Shown piece after piece: positions 7,708 to 15,981 of a DNA stretch of 64,000 nt (within the stretch, counting starts at the first letter, position 1; the number at the start of each line of letters is the position of its first letter). Source of the stretch: Thermonema rossianum DSM 10300. GTDB lineage: Bacteria; Bacteroidota; Bacteroidia; Cytophagales; Thermonemataceae. The translations under genes and the position numbers were made by a program. The stretch lies in contig NZ_KE384579.1 of the NCBI RefSeq assembly GCF_000426825.1, positions 16,877 through 80,876 on the forward strand, in the 5' to 3' direction. The notes under the pieces are model-generated. The model was not told where the DNA came from. It saw only the letters and a program-made list of their open reading frames with translations, and ran no database searches.

Positions 7708-8397
7708 ATGAAACCTTTTATTACAATTTTGCTGGCATTGTTCAGCACAAACATTTACGCTCAATGCGAGCAGGCTTTTTTCTCTTTTGACGAGGGTGCT
7801 ACTTTCGAATATACTTCTTATGACAAGAGAGGGCGAGAAGACGGAAAAAACATTACCAAAATCCTGAAAGTAGAAGGCAATGAAGCGTTCGTTCATGCCG
7901 AGCTGCACGACAAAGACGGAAACAAGCTCGTTGATAATGAGTACACGGTTATTTGTGAAGACAACCGCATAAAAATTGACTTCCGGCAGTTTGCCGTGGG
8001 CAACCTGAACGACAAAAGCGCAAAAGATGCCGAAATCATCATGGAGGGCGACTTTATGGAATTGCCCAATGACCTGACGCCCGGGCAGGAACTGCCCGAG
8101 GCAAAAGGGACCGTTACCATAAAAGTAGAAGGCGCCCCCATGAATATGACGAATGAGATTTCCATCAAGCGTACGGTTGATGGAAAAGAAACAATTACCA
8201 CACCTGCCGGCACCTTTGAGACTTACCGTCTCTCTGAAACCACCACTTCTTCCATGAACATGATGGGCATGAGGCGCACGGTTACTACTAAAAGTAAATC
8301 GTGGATAGCAAGAGGGGTAGGTATGGTAAAAAGTGAATCATATGACAAAAGAGGCAGACTGATAGGCACCTCCGTTTTGACTTCCCTCACCAAATAA
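7708..8397 (+). CDS. Exported protein, TapB/DUF3108-like
   Basis: A 229-residue protein with a signal peptide (MKPFITILLALFSTNIYA, cut before Q19). The mature part is beta-rich and starts with FFSFDEGATFEYTSYDKRGRE, resembling TapB/DUF3108-like beta-sheet proteins of Bacteroidota. A similar phrase, SYDKRG, recurs near the end, suggesting strands at both edges of a closed sheet. ATG at 7708 was chosen because a signal peptide begins there; the open frame upstream to 7582 is unrelated. It stands alone between two terminator-like hairpins. Function unknown. Confidence 0.65.
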   Translation: MKPFITILLALFSTNIYAQCEQAFFSFDEGATFEYTSYDKRGREDGKNITKILKVEGNEAFVHAELHDKDGNKLVDNEYTVICEDNRIKIDFRQFAVGNLNDKSAKDAEIIMEGDFMELPNDLTPGQELPEAKGTVTIKVEGAPMNMTNEISIKRTVDGKETITTPAGTFETYRLSETTTSSMNMMGMRRTVTTKSKSWIARGVGMVKSESYDKRGRLIGTSVLTSLTK

Positions 8398-8420
8398 CGT
8401 GTCTTTTAAAGGTGCAAGGA

Positions 8421-8456
8421 GGGGGGCAGCATCCGCTGCTTCCCTTTTTATTTTTT
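8421..8456 (+). terminator. Terminator after the TapB-like gene
   Basis: GCAGC (8426-8430), loop ATCC, GCTGC (8435-8439), extended outward by G-T and G-C pairs to TTCCC, then a T-rich run (8445-8456). It lies 24 bp after the stop codon at 8397. Confidence 0.6.
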
Positions 8457-8489
8457 CACTGCCCCGGCTATGCCATAAAGCGTGGCAGG

Positions 8490-8527
8490 CACAAAAAACA
8501 AAACGCCGGGCATTGCTACCGGGCGTT
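8490..8527 (-). terminator. Terminator after the exbB-like gene
   Basis: AACGCC (8502-8507) pairs with GGCGTT (8522-8527). On the minus strand the stem is followed by a T-rich tract (complement of 8490-8501). It lies 24 bp beyond the stop of the ExbB/TolQ gene. Confidence 0.6.
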
Positions 8528-8550
8528 CATAATCGCAAATGTTGCCGATT

Positions 8551-9237
8551 TTACACTTTGGTAGGTTCTTGCAGGAGGTCCATAAAGTGGATGCTGCTGT
8601 ACTCCATTTCGTGAATTACCTTTTGTACTTTGGTAACCAGGTAGTTGTAGGCAAGATAGGCAACAATGCCCACAACCAGGCCGGCGGCAGTGGTAATCAT
8701 GGCTTCATAAATGCCGGTGGAGAGGTCGCCGGGTGTCACTTGGCTCTTGAGCTCGGCAATGCGCATGAAGGCTTTGATCATACCGGTAACGGTGCCTAAG
8801 AAACCAATCATGGGCGCAGCACCGGAGATGGTTGCCAGCAGCGGTAAGTTCTTCTCCAGCTTGTAAATTTCAATGCGTCCTACATTCTCGATGGCTGCTT
8901 CTATGTTTTTTAGAGGAGTGCCCAGGCGGCTCAATCCTTTTTCAATCATACGGGCGGTGGGGGTGTTTTCCCGCTGACAAAGCATCTTGGCACCGTTGAT
9001 GTCGCCATTGAGCACAAGGGTGCGTATTTGGTCCATGAAGCCCGGCGAGGTCTTGCTTGCTTTGTTGAGAATAATAATTTTTTGCACGAAGAGATAAACG
9101 GTAACAAAAGAAAGCAGCAGGAGCACTGCCATGACCCAGCCACCCTTCATGAGAAGGTCTATAAGGTTGATGGCTTCGTCGGCGGGGGCCTCGGCACTCA
9201 AAAGCGCGTTTTGTAATGTATCTACTTGTAACAACAT
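8551..9237 (-). CDS. exbB: MotA/TolQ/ExbB proton-channel family protein
   Basis: A 228-residue inner-membrane protein with three helices: about 33-55, 130-155 and 175-200. The segment LPLLATISGAAPMIGFLGTVTGMIKAF is the family signature that lines the proton path. ExbB/TolQ subunits normally need an ExbD/TolR partner, which is usually encoded immediately downstream; here downstream holds only a terminator and a convergent gene. Upstream on the same strand are the HU/SPOR and beta-barrel genes (70 and 44 bp gaps), suggesting an operon. ExbB versus TolQ is not decided by sequence. Confidence 0.88.
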   Translation of the reverse strand: MLLQVDTLQNALLSAEAPADEAINLIDLLMKGGWVMAVLLLLSFVTVYLFVQKIIILNKASKTSPGFMDQIRTLVLNGDINGAKMLCQRENTPTARMIEKGLSRLGTPLKNIEAAIENVGRIEIYKLEKNLPLLATISGAAPMIGFLGTVTGMIKAFMRIAELKSQVTPGDLSTGIYEAMITTAAGLVVGIVAYLAYNYLVTKVQKVIHEMEYSSIHFMDLLQEPTKV

Positions 9238-9307
9238 AGAGCTTCTACTTTTCTCTTGGTGTGATGAAAGGGGACTAAGACCGCGTAAATTTACAATACA
9301 GAATGAA

Positions 9308-10528
9308 TTAGTATCTCAAAATCCAAAGATCATTTTTTCCTAAGCGTTGTTGTAAGGCAAGCCGCAGGCTGTCGGCTTTGTCTTTGTCGGCTTCGAAGCC
9401 CACGGCCACCCGGTAGCGCCCATCGGAAACAACCACCCGGGTTTTTTTGAATCCTTTATGAAGGAAGTCTTCAGCAGCTTTGTAGGCATGCACTTTATTG
9501 GTAAAGCTGCCGGCAATGATAAAGTATTGGTTTTGCGGGCTGTTTACCGTGTAAAACTCAACGGCTTTGTTGTAGTTTTCTTGTTGTGTTGGCTGCCTGT
9601 CGATGGCGGAAGTGGACTGTGTTTGTGTGGTGCTTGGGGCTGAGTTTGTGTTGTTATTGGCTTCGTAGTTCCAAGTGTTGGCATCGGGTGTTGCCTGCTT
9701 GTCGTTTGCGCTGTTCTCTTCTTCTTCGGAGGCTGCCACAGAAGATTCCGTATCCAATGGTACCGGCTCTGCCATGGTTTCTTCTTCGGTGCTTGCTTCG
9801 TCATTTGTGCCGGTATTGGTTTCTTCGTTTGCCACCACTGCCGGCTCTGCTGTGTTTTTAGTGGCATTTTGCTTGGCTTCTGAGCCAAATAAGGCATTGA
9901 AGGGGTTAAGCGAGGGGTCTATGAACAGCACATAACTGGCGAACAGGGCTATCAAAAAAAGCGAAGCTACCACAATAATGCCACCCCAATTGTGCTTGCT
10001 TTTTGAGGGCATGGCAAGCGGGGTATCTTCATGGAGGGAGGCTGTACCGGCGCCACCGGCCGCTTCGGTGAGTTGCTGCTGCAAGGCTGCCTCTTCCTCT
10101 TCAGTGCGCACTACTACTTGTCCAAATACTTCGGGCAAGCCAAAGGCATCGGGCAGGTAGTTCACTTCCGGATCTTGCTCAAATTCTATGCTTTCATCGT
10201 ATTGTAGTTTAAAGGTGCCCAATTCCGGAATGGTGAACTTCTTATGGGTGCCCAACTCTATTTTAATGGCGGTGCTAAGGTTTTTTAATATCGACTCTAT
10301 TTCACCGGCGGGCAGTCCGGTTTGCTGTTGAAGAGCTTCCTTCAGGTGGTGGCTGTCCGATTGCTTGTCGGCAGTAAAAACAATTTTGCCACTTGGTGGA
10401 GAAATCTTATGGATGGCTGCGTGGATTTGCGCCCCTTGATACTTTACTTGCAGACACCCCAGCTCCGGCAAGCACACTTGCCCGTGCCGGTAGAGTGTTT
10501 CTTTGATTGTTTTAATTACTTCTTCCAT
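9308..10528 (-). CDS. HU-CCDC81 and SPOR domain membrane protein
   Basis: A 406-residue single-pass protein. Residues 1-60 and 61-140 form two HU-CCDC81-type modules, the second recognisable by KKFTIPELGTFKLQYD. A transmembrane helix lies at about 182-203. A long low-complexity acidic linker (about 215-325) rich in T, E, N and A follows. The C-terminus (about 332-406) is a SPOR domain, opening YFIIAGSFTNKVHAYKAAE. SPOR domains bind denuded peptidoglycan at division sites, so the protein probably links the cytoplasm to the cell wall during division. This architecture is characteristic of Bacteroidota. Whether the HU part binds DNA here is unknown. Confidence 0.85.
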   Translation of the reverse strand: MEEVIKTIKETLYRHGQVCLPELGCLQVKYQGAQIHAAIHKISPPSGKIVFTADKQSDSHHLKEALQQQTGLPAGEIESILKNLSTAIKIELGTHKKFTIPELGTFKLQYDESIEFEQDPEVNYLPDAFGLPEVFGQVVVRTEEEEAALQQQLTEAAGGAGTASLHEDTPLAMPSKSKHNWGGIIVVASLFLIALFASYVLFIDPSLNPFNALFGSEAKQNATKNTAEPAVVANEETNTGTNDEASTEEETMAEPVPLDTESSVAASEEEENSANDKQATPDANTWNYEANNNTNSAPSTTQTQSTSAIDRQPTQQENYNKAVEFYTVNSPQNQYFIIAGSFTNKVHAYKAAEDFLHKGFKKTRVVVSDGRYRVAVGFEADKDKADSLRLALQQRLGKNDLWILRY

Positions 10529-10572
10529 AAGACTGCATTTAATCGTGGGCTTGCGCCTCTTTTAAGCATGTT

Positions 10573-12237
10573 TCAGAAACGGTAAGAAAGACCTCCTATA
10601 AAAGTAATCTTTCTGCTTGGATAGTACAAATAACGACTGTAAGACTGCCCAAAGATATTGGATGCCTGCACGAAAGCGCCCAACTGCCGGGTGATTTGGT
10701 AGTGGCTGTAAATACCTACGTCAAAGACAGGGTCAAGGTTAGCCGTGCTGCCATCGGGGCGCAGGGCTTGAATGCCGCCCAGCAAGTGGGCTTGCATTTG
10801 CATTTCCCATTTAGGCAGAGGCAGCCAGCTCAAACGGCTATTGAATGCCCAAGTGGGCAGGTGATAGGGTTCGGCGAGCACCGTTTCTTTGTCGCTGAGA
10901 GCATAGCGCCACAGGCTGCCCTGGAGTGTCCAATACAAACCACGCCCATTGTTGTATTCGACTTGCAAGCTTAGCTCACTTTGTTGCATCATCTCTTGGT
11001 TGTAGCGCACCACAAAGCGGGATGAGTCAGTGGGGCTATTGATAAAGAAAGGGCGGTATTGCTGCCATGAAATGCTTATCTGCGGTTCGATGCGCCACGC
11101 CGGAGTGGGCGTTACCTGTATGCCGGCATATATTTCAAGCGGTATGTGCGTATGAAGCAGTTGTATTTCAGGCGCCAGCCAAGGATTTTGCCGGCTAAAA
11201 TCATACAGTGTATTGGCTTGCATGCGTCCGCGCACACCGGCTTTGGCGGTAAAATCTACCAGGAAATGGTAGGCAACGGCCAGGTCGGGATACACATGCA
11301 GGCTGCTGTTGAGCGTGCTGTCGTTGTCTATGGTAAGGCGGGCAGCCGCTTGTATGTCCCATTGTGATTTTTGCCATCTGAAATAAGGGCGCCACTGCAG
11401 CAGCGAACGTTTGACGCGTGAGCTGTCGGTGCGCCGGTTGTACAGCCATTCGGCTTCTAAACCTGCCTGCCAAAAGCGTATTTTTTGGTATTGTAAACGC
11501 AAGGGAAGCGTAAAGGTCTGCTCGCGTGCGCTGAAGCGGTCGTTGAAATGATAGAAGGCGGGGCGTACCGTTATTTGCCAGGGGCTTTTGCTTTGCACAC
11601 TTTGAATTTCTATATCGATGTCGAAGCGCTGCAAATACTGTTTGATGGAATCACGACGGATGGATTCCAGTTGTAAAGGGGCGTAGCCGTAAAAGTAAAA
11701 GCCGCGGCGCTCGAAGCCTGCCGAAGGCTTCACCATCCAGCTGGGGTGTAAGCGGTGCCGGCTGCCTATGCGCAGTTGATTGTAAGCATCGGCAGATTTG
11801 TTGTCGCCGGTGGGACCGGTGGCAGAGGAACGGTGCGTGAAGTTGGCATGATAACTAAGCTCGTCGGATACTTTTTGCGCATGTTGCACTACCAGCAGTG
11901 GGGTGCCGTAGTTGCCAAAGCCGCCCCGTAGCATTGTGCCGCTTTGTACTTCGTCTTTCACAATACGTGCCGGTTGGGCTTCTACCTGTGGCTGCATGGG
12001 GGCGAGTACCGGCAAGTTTAGTTCAATGATTTGAAAAGCAGGTGTATTTTTAAAAGTGCTGTCTTTTACCCAATAAGGAACAAATGATATTCTTTCGAAG
12101 GAGCGTTGCGCAGGGGGGAGTTTGTTTTCGCGTTCTTTTTCTATGACAAATTCGGCATTTTCTATACCGGTCGGTGACTGTGCATAAAGGCTGCCTGCCC
12201 AAACAAATATGCCAATAGCCAAAAGGTATTTCTTCAT
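10573..12237 (-). CDS. Outer-membrane beta-barrel protein
   Basis: A 554-residue protein with a signal peptide (MKKYLLAIGIFVWAGSLYA). After a soluble stretch of about 100 residues, alternating aromatic and polar strands run to a C-terminal phenylalanine (SYRF), the mark of an outer-membrane barrel. It looks like the barrel half of a TonB-dependent-receptor relative but has no visible plug domain. It is followed 44 bp downstream by the HU/SPOR gene and then the ExbB gene. The ligand is unknown. Confidence 0.7.
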   Translation of the reverse strand: MKKYLLAIGIFVWAGSLYAQSPTGIENAEFVIEKERENKLPPAQRSFERISFVPYWVKDSTFKNTPAFQIIELNLPVLAPMQPQVEAQPARIVKDEVQSGTMLRGGFGNYGTPLLVVQHAQKVSDELSYHANFTHRSSATGPTGDNKSADAYNQLRIGSRHRLHPSWMVKPSAGFERRGFYFYGYAPLQLESIRRDSIKQYLQRFDIDIEIQSVQSKSPWQITVRPAFYHFNDRFSAREQTFTLPLRLQYQKIRFWQAGLEAEWLYNRRTDSSRVKRSLLQWRPYFRWQKSQWDIQAAARLTIDNDSTLNSSLHVYPDLAVAYHFLVDFTAKAGVRGRMQANTLYDFSRQNPWLAPEIQLLHTHIPLEIYAGIQVTPTPAWRIEPQISISWQQYRPFFINSPTDSSRFVVRYNQEMMQQSELSLQVEYNNGRGLYWTLQGSLWRYALSDKETVLAEPYHLPTWAFNSRLSWLPLPKWEMQMQAHLLGGIQALRPDGSTANLDPVFDVGIYSHYQITRQLGAFVQASNIFGQSYSRYLYYPSRKITFIGGLSYRF

Positions 12238-12390
12238 ATTGAAAACGGTTTTAGAATATAGCTGTCAATTTAGGAAACAATAACTGAAGCACAGATATTG
12301 AATTGCCAATTTAAGCATTGGGTCAGAACGTAACAATGAAGGAGCGGGTTACGCAGGCTGTTTGGGCTTTTGAAACCATGCAAAACTGTG

Positions 12391-12597
12391 TTAACCCAGG
12401 GCATACAGGTAATAGTCCCAACTTCCGAAAAATACGATTCCGTCCGATACGGCAGGGCTCGACGATACGACATACCCGGTTTTGAACTTCCATTTTAAAT
12501 GGGGATGCTTCCAAGGAGCTTTTCCGCTATAAGAGCCGGTACGTGCTTTGTTTCCTCTGAATGTTGTCCACTTATTTTCTTCTGTTTCCTTTATCAT
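12391..12597 (-). pseudogene. Remnant of a PQQ-repeat beta-propeller protein
   Basis: A 68-residue open frame starting MIKETEENKWTTFRGN and ending WDYYLYALG. The pattern FRGN..RTG, then LKWKFKTG..VVSSPAVSDG.VFFGSWDYYLYAL, is one complete PQQ/BamB-type propeller blade. Functional proteins repeat this blade seven or eight times and would continue with a D-x-x-TG phrase; here a TAA follows directly and no further blade is readable in any frame downstream to 12240. It has no signal peptide. I read it as the 5' end of a deleted gene lying beside the mer operon. The 200 bp between it and merA show no other feature. Confidence 0.6.
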
Positions 12598-12797
12598 GCT
12601 TTTTAGCAATAAGTTAGCAATTATATTGAAAATGGGCGTTATGGCACTCTTTGAAAAGTGTGTGAAAAACAAAATGGGGCAAAAGGAGAGAAGCGCCCTC
12701 ATTTGCCCCGGGTGTATGGAAGTTGTAAGAAACCATTTTTTACAGGGAAGCCGGTTGCGATTGCCCGCTTCGCTTGTTGTACGAAGGCAAGCAAGCA

Positions 12798-14477
12798 TCA
12801 GCTTGCACAACAGCTCAATTTCGATACATCTTTGTTGAAAGCAAGCGCTGCCAACTTAATGCCTTCGCTTAGTGTCAAGTAGGGATAAAGGTTTTCGGCA
12901 AGCGCTTGCACGTCAATGCCGTATTGGATGGCCATACTGAGTGCTTGCACCAGCTCGCCCCCTTCCGGCGCCACAATCCTTGCCCCCAGCAAACGGTGGG
13001 TTTTGCTATGGCGAATCAATTTGATGAAGCCCGTGGTGTCTTGGGCTACGATGGAGCGGGGCACGTCGCGAAGCTCAATTTTGGATACTTCGTGGGGAAT
13101 GCCCCGGGCAGCTGCTTGGGCTTCGTCCAAGCCTGTGCCGGCCACTTGCGGGCTCGTGAAAATCACCCAGGGCAGGGCGCTGTAGTCGAACTGCTTGTTG
13201 GCAGCCGTAAATGCATTTTCTACGGCTATTTTGCCTTCATAGGCAGCCGTATAAACATAAGCCGGGGTGTTGACCACATCGCCGGCAGCGTAAATATGTG
13301 GCAGGTTGGTTTCCATTCGTTCGTTGACCACCACATGTCCGCTATCGCTAAGTTGCAAACCTATAGTTTCCAAGCCCATGCCCGATGTGTTGGGTTGGGT
13401 GCCGGTAGCCACCAACACACTTCCCGTTTCTGTGAGCTGTATGGTGGAGCCGTCGGGGCGGCGGCAATGAATGATGGTTTGCTCGCCTTTCTTTTCGAAC
13501 TTCACCACTCTGTGGTTGGGCAACAGTTCGATGCCTTCTTTTCGCATTTGTGCTTCGATGACTTGGCTGACATCGGGCGTTTGATGCCGCAACACACGGT
13601 CGGTAAACTCTATGATACGCACCTTTACGCCCAGCCGGTTGTAAGCCATGGCCAGCTCGCAGCCAATGTAACCGGCGCCCATGATGGTGAGACCGGACGG
13701 CAGCGCCTCCAGTTCGAACAGCGAGCTGTGGGTAAGATAGTCAATGTCTTTCAAGCCCTCCATGTTGGGTATGTGGGTGGTAGCGCCGGTGGCTATCAAA
13801 AACTTGACCGCGCGGAACACCTGCCCATTGACTTCAATATGATGACTGTCCCGGAACTTGGCATAACCTTGCAAGATGGTCAAGTGTTTGAAGTCTTTGA
13901 CCACGTCTATGTATTTCTGTTGCCGGAGGGTGGCAACCAACTGCCGTTTGGTTTGCAGCAATTGAGTATAGTCGATATGTGCCCCTTGGGGACGAATGCC
14001 CGGAAAATGTGCATGCCGGGCGCGGTGGGCGGCTTCCGCTGCACGAATGAAGTACTTGGAAGGCACGCAGCCTACGTTTACGCAGGTGCCCCCTATGTCC
14101 AATCCGGCATTGACCATCAGGGTTTTCAGCCCAAGTGACTCTGCCGTGATGGCAGCAGAAAAAGCGGCCGAGCCACCGCCTATGATAATCAAATCGTAAG
14201 AGCCGGCAGAAGAAGAAACAAAGGGACCGCTGCTTTTTTCTTCGGTGCGGGGTGGGTTTGCCTGCTTTGCCTTGTATTGTTGTGTTTGGTTGATGCTGTC
14301 TATAATGTCCTGTTCGTTTGTCTGAGAAGCATCGAAAGAGCAGTGGCAGGTGCCGGCGGCAAAATCTACTGAAACGTCGAGAATACCTTTCTTCCGCCTC
14401 AAGAGCTGCTCTATGCTTTGGGCGCAATGGGCACAAGTCATGCCTTCTATGCTAAGCGTTACACTTTGCTTTTTCAT
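12798..14477 (-). CDS. merA: Mercury(II) reductase with N-terminal HMA domain
   Basis: Reduces Hg(II) to volatile Hg(0) using NADPH and FAD in the cytoplasm. The 559-residue protein has an HMA metal-binding domain (1-70, GMTCAHC with C15 and C18), an FAD-binding segment (DLIIIGGGSAA, 95-105), the redox pair GGTCVNVGC (C132, C137), an NAD-binding domain and a dimerisation domain. The C-terminal vicinal cysteines C556-C557 (LSCCAS), which distinguish MerA from other pyridine-nucleotide disulfide reductases, are present. It is the last gene of the operon arsR-merTP-merA. The 45-bp gap to merTP contains CTTAAATA, a half-site like that of the operator upstream of arsR. Confidence 0.95.
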   Translation of the reverse strand: MKKQSVTLSIEGMTCAHCAQSIEQLLRRKKGILDVSVDFAAGTCHCSFDASQTNEQDIIDSINQTQQYKAKQANPPRTEEKSSGPFVSSSAGSYDLIIIGGGSAAFSAAITAESLGLKTLMVNAGLDIGGTCVNVGCVPSKYFIRAAEAAHRARHAHFPGIRPQGAHIDYTQLLQTKRQLVATLRQQKYIDVVKDFKHLTILQGYAKFRDSHHIEVNGQVFRAVKFLIATGATTHIPNMEGLKDIDYLTHSSLFELEALPSGLTIMGAGYIGCELAMAYNRLGVKVRIIEFTDRVLRHQTPDVSQVIEAQMRKEGIELLPNHRVVKFEKKGEQTIIHCRRPDGSTIQLTETGSVLVATGTQPNTSGMGLETIGLQLSDSGHVVVNERMETNLPHIYAAGDVVNTPAYVYTAAYEGKIAVENAFTAANKQFDYSALPWVIFTSPQVAGTGLDEAQAAARGIPHEVSKIELRDVPRSIVAQDTTGFIKLIRHSKTHRLLGARIVAPEGGELVQALSMAIQYGIDVQALAENLYPYLTLSEGIKLAALAFNKDVSKLSCCAS

Positions 14478-14522
14478 GGTTTTTAACTTTTAATTAAATG
14501 CTTAAATATTCAGTGAAAAAAA

Positions 14523-15149
14523 TTACGGTTGCCCGCTGACCTGATAGCCACTTCCCTCAATACTTTTTTTGATTTGGGCTTGTTTTACTTGCTGTGGGGT
14601 GAATTCTACTTTTACCAATCCTTTTTGATAATCGGCATGTGCCTTTATGATGCCGGGCACCTCACTTAGTGCTTCTTCGATATGCCGGGCACAGCCTTCG
14701 CAGCTCATGCCTTCTACCTGCAGCCATATGGACCGGGTGGCAAGACTGTCGTTGTTCGCGGCCGGCAGGGCAGCTTGTTGGCGCTTCGAAGGGTAGAGCA
14801 TAGAGGCATAATAGGGGAAGGCAAGCATGATGATGGCGAAAAGGCTCACAATGGCCAAAAAGGCTTTGGAGTGCCAAAATGAAGAAGCCGGGGGCGTTTC
14901 GCAGGCACAGGTTGCGGTTTCTTGTTTGCGTGGTTTTAGTTTTTGGTACCAGGCAAAGCCCAGCATAAGCACGGTGATGCCTATGAAGTAGGGGCGTGCC
15001 GCTTCCATCCATGAAAAGGTGGAAGCGAGGCCGGTAGCCCCCGATAAAAAAGCAAGCAGGGGAGTGATGCAACAGAGCGAAGCCGCCACGGCTGACAAAA
15101 TGCTTGCCCCTGCAAAGACTTGGCTGTTTTTCTTTGAGTTTGCTTTCAT
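14523..15149 (-). CDS. merTP: Fused mercuric transporter MerT-MerP
   Basis: Imports Hg(II) for reduction by MerA. The 208-residue protein has a MerT part with helices about 12-40, 50-68 and 95-115. It carries the paired cysteines C26-C27 in the first helix and C81/C83 in the loop, then a MerP-like HMA domain (about 140-208) with GMSCEGC (C150, C153). In proteobacterial operons MerT and MerP are separate; the fusion is a form seen in Bacteroidota. It lies between the regulator (24-bp gap) and merA (45-bp gap). Confidence 0.92.
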   Translation of the reverse strand: MKANSKKNSQVFAGASILSAVAASLCCITPLLAFLSGATGLASTFSWMEAARPYFIGITVLMLGFAWYQKLKPRKQETATCACETPPASSFWHSKAFLAIVSLFAIIMLAFPYYASMLYPSKRQQAALPAANNDSLATRSIWLQVEGMSCEGCARHIEEALSEVPGIIKAHADYQKGLVKVEFTPQQVKQAQIKKSIEGSGYQVSGQP

Positions 15150-15173
15150 TTTTTTACAAGTTCTGAGCTGAAA

Positions 15174-15542
15174 TCATGGACTTTCTACCGTGAGTTGTTG
15201 AAGCAAGACTTGAAGGATAGGCAGGGCATCTTTTCTGATAGAGTAGAAAATGGTTTGCCCTTCGCGCTGCCCTTCTATCAACTGCGCGTCTTTTAGCTTT
15301 CGCAAATGCTGCGACACAGCCGGAATGCTCATCCCTAAAATGTCTGATAAGTCGCAAGGACACAACTTGCCCTCTTGTTCGAGCAAAAAGAGTATTTTCA
15401 ACCGCACCTCGTTGCCTGTTAGGGCAAATATTTGGCTGAACTGCCGGAAGATGGATTGCTTGTCTTCCAGTGCTTCACGACAACGCCCGATTTGTGCCGG
15501 GTTGGCCAGTTGGCGAATACATAAAGGGGTTTTCTTAGGCAT
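15174..15542 (-). CDS. ArsR/SmtB-family metal-responsive repressor
   Basis: A 122-residue winged-helix regulator. Helix-turn-helix residues lie around LSDILGMSIPAVSQHLRKLKDA (64-86), followed by the wing GQREGQTIFYSI. C61-P-C63 sits where ArsR and CadC carry their CxC metal site, and C8 and C21 near the N-terminus could complete an alpha3N-type site. Position at the head of the mer genes implies Hg(II) sensing and derepression, in place of the MerR activator of proteobacteria. An in-frame ATG at 15572 is possible; I prefer 15542 because the promoter and operator end just upstream. The inducing metal is inferred from neighbours. Confidence 0.88.
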   Translation of the reverse strand: MPKKTPLCIRQLANPAQIGRCREALEDKQSIFRQFSQIFALTGNEVRLKILFLLEQEGKLCPCDLSDILGMSIPAVSQHLRKLKDAQLIEGQREGQTIFYSIRKDALPILQVLLQQLTVESP

Positions 15543-15598
15543 GCGCTTGTTTTTTTGAGTGAATGTCAACAAAAAAACACAACAAGTTATGTAAATAG

Positions 15599-15630
15599 TC
15601 CATTATTTAAGCAAACACTTAAATAATGGA
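15599..15630. promoter_or_regulatory. Operator palindrome of the mer operon
   Basis: Perfect 13-bp inverted repeat: TCCATTATTTAAG (15599-15611), spacer CAAACA, CTTAAATAATGGA (15618-15630). It lies 57 bp upstream of the regulator ATG. On the minus strand the spacer reads TGTTTG, so a TTTG -33 box would sit inside the operator. A weak -7-like TAACTTG is at 15583-15589. The A/T-rich symmetric site in front of an ArsR-family gene is the expected arrangement for autorepression. Confidence 0.75.
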
Positions 15631-15741
15631 TTGCTTTTTACGAATGATGAAGGGTAAAAGCCGGCCGGCGGGGTAATGGATTGAAAAAATAAGATTGTTT
15701 AAAAAACATGATTTTTGGGTATTCCTTTTCGAGCCTCCCCT

Positions 15742-15832
15742 TGTCATTTCGAGCGTGAGCGGGAAACCTCTTCGCTTCTTGCGGCTTGGCGGGCATGAGC
15801 TCTCTCATTCGCTTCGCTCGTTCGAGATGACA
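15742..15832. repeat. Dispersed palindromic intergenic repeat, copy 1
   Basis: Begins TGTCATTTCGAGCG (15742) and ends TTCGAGATGACA (15832), with an imperfectly inverted structure. The left arm continues AGCGGGAAACCTCTT and the middle GCTTGGCGGG..TGAG is shared with the copy at 20906. More fragments (TTCGAAATAAC near 15850 and TTTCGAAATGAGA near 15880) follow. The 439-bp gap 15543-15981 otherwise holds only the mer promoter region. No transposase is present, so it resembles REP/MITE-type elements. Confidence 0.7.
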
Positions 15833-15981
15833 GGATGCATTCCGTTTCATTCGAAATAACCATGCTTCGCCGTACTTGTTTCGAAATGAGAGCACACTTT
15901 TGCTTTGTGAGTGAGGCTAATTAGGCGTGAGCTTGTGCATTTTTTTATATTGCTTACCGCAAACAACAAAAACAAAAGACA

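Noticed and set aside
12906-14138. Long open frame antisense to merA
   Set aside because: merA is certain on the opposite strand and this frame shows no domain.
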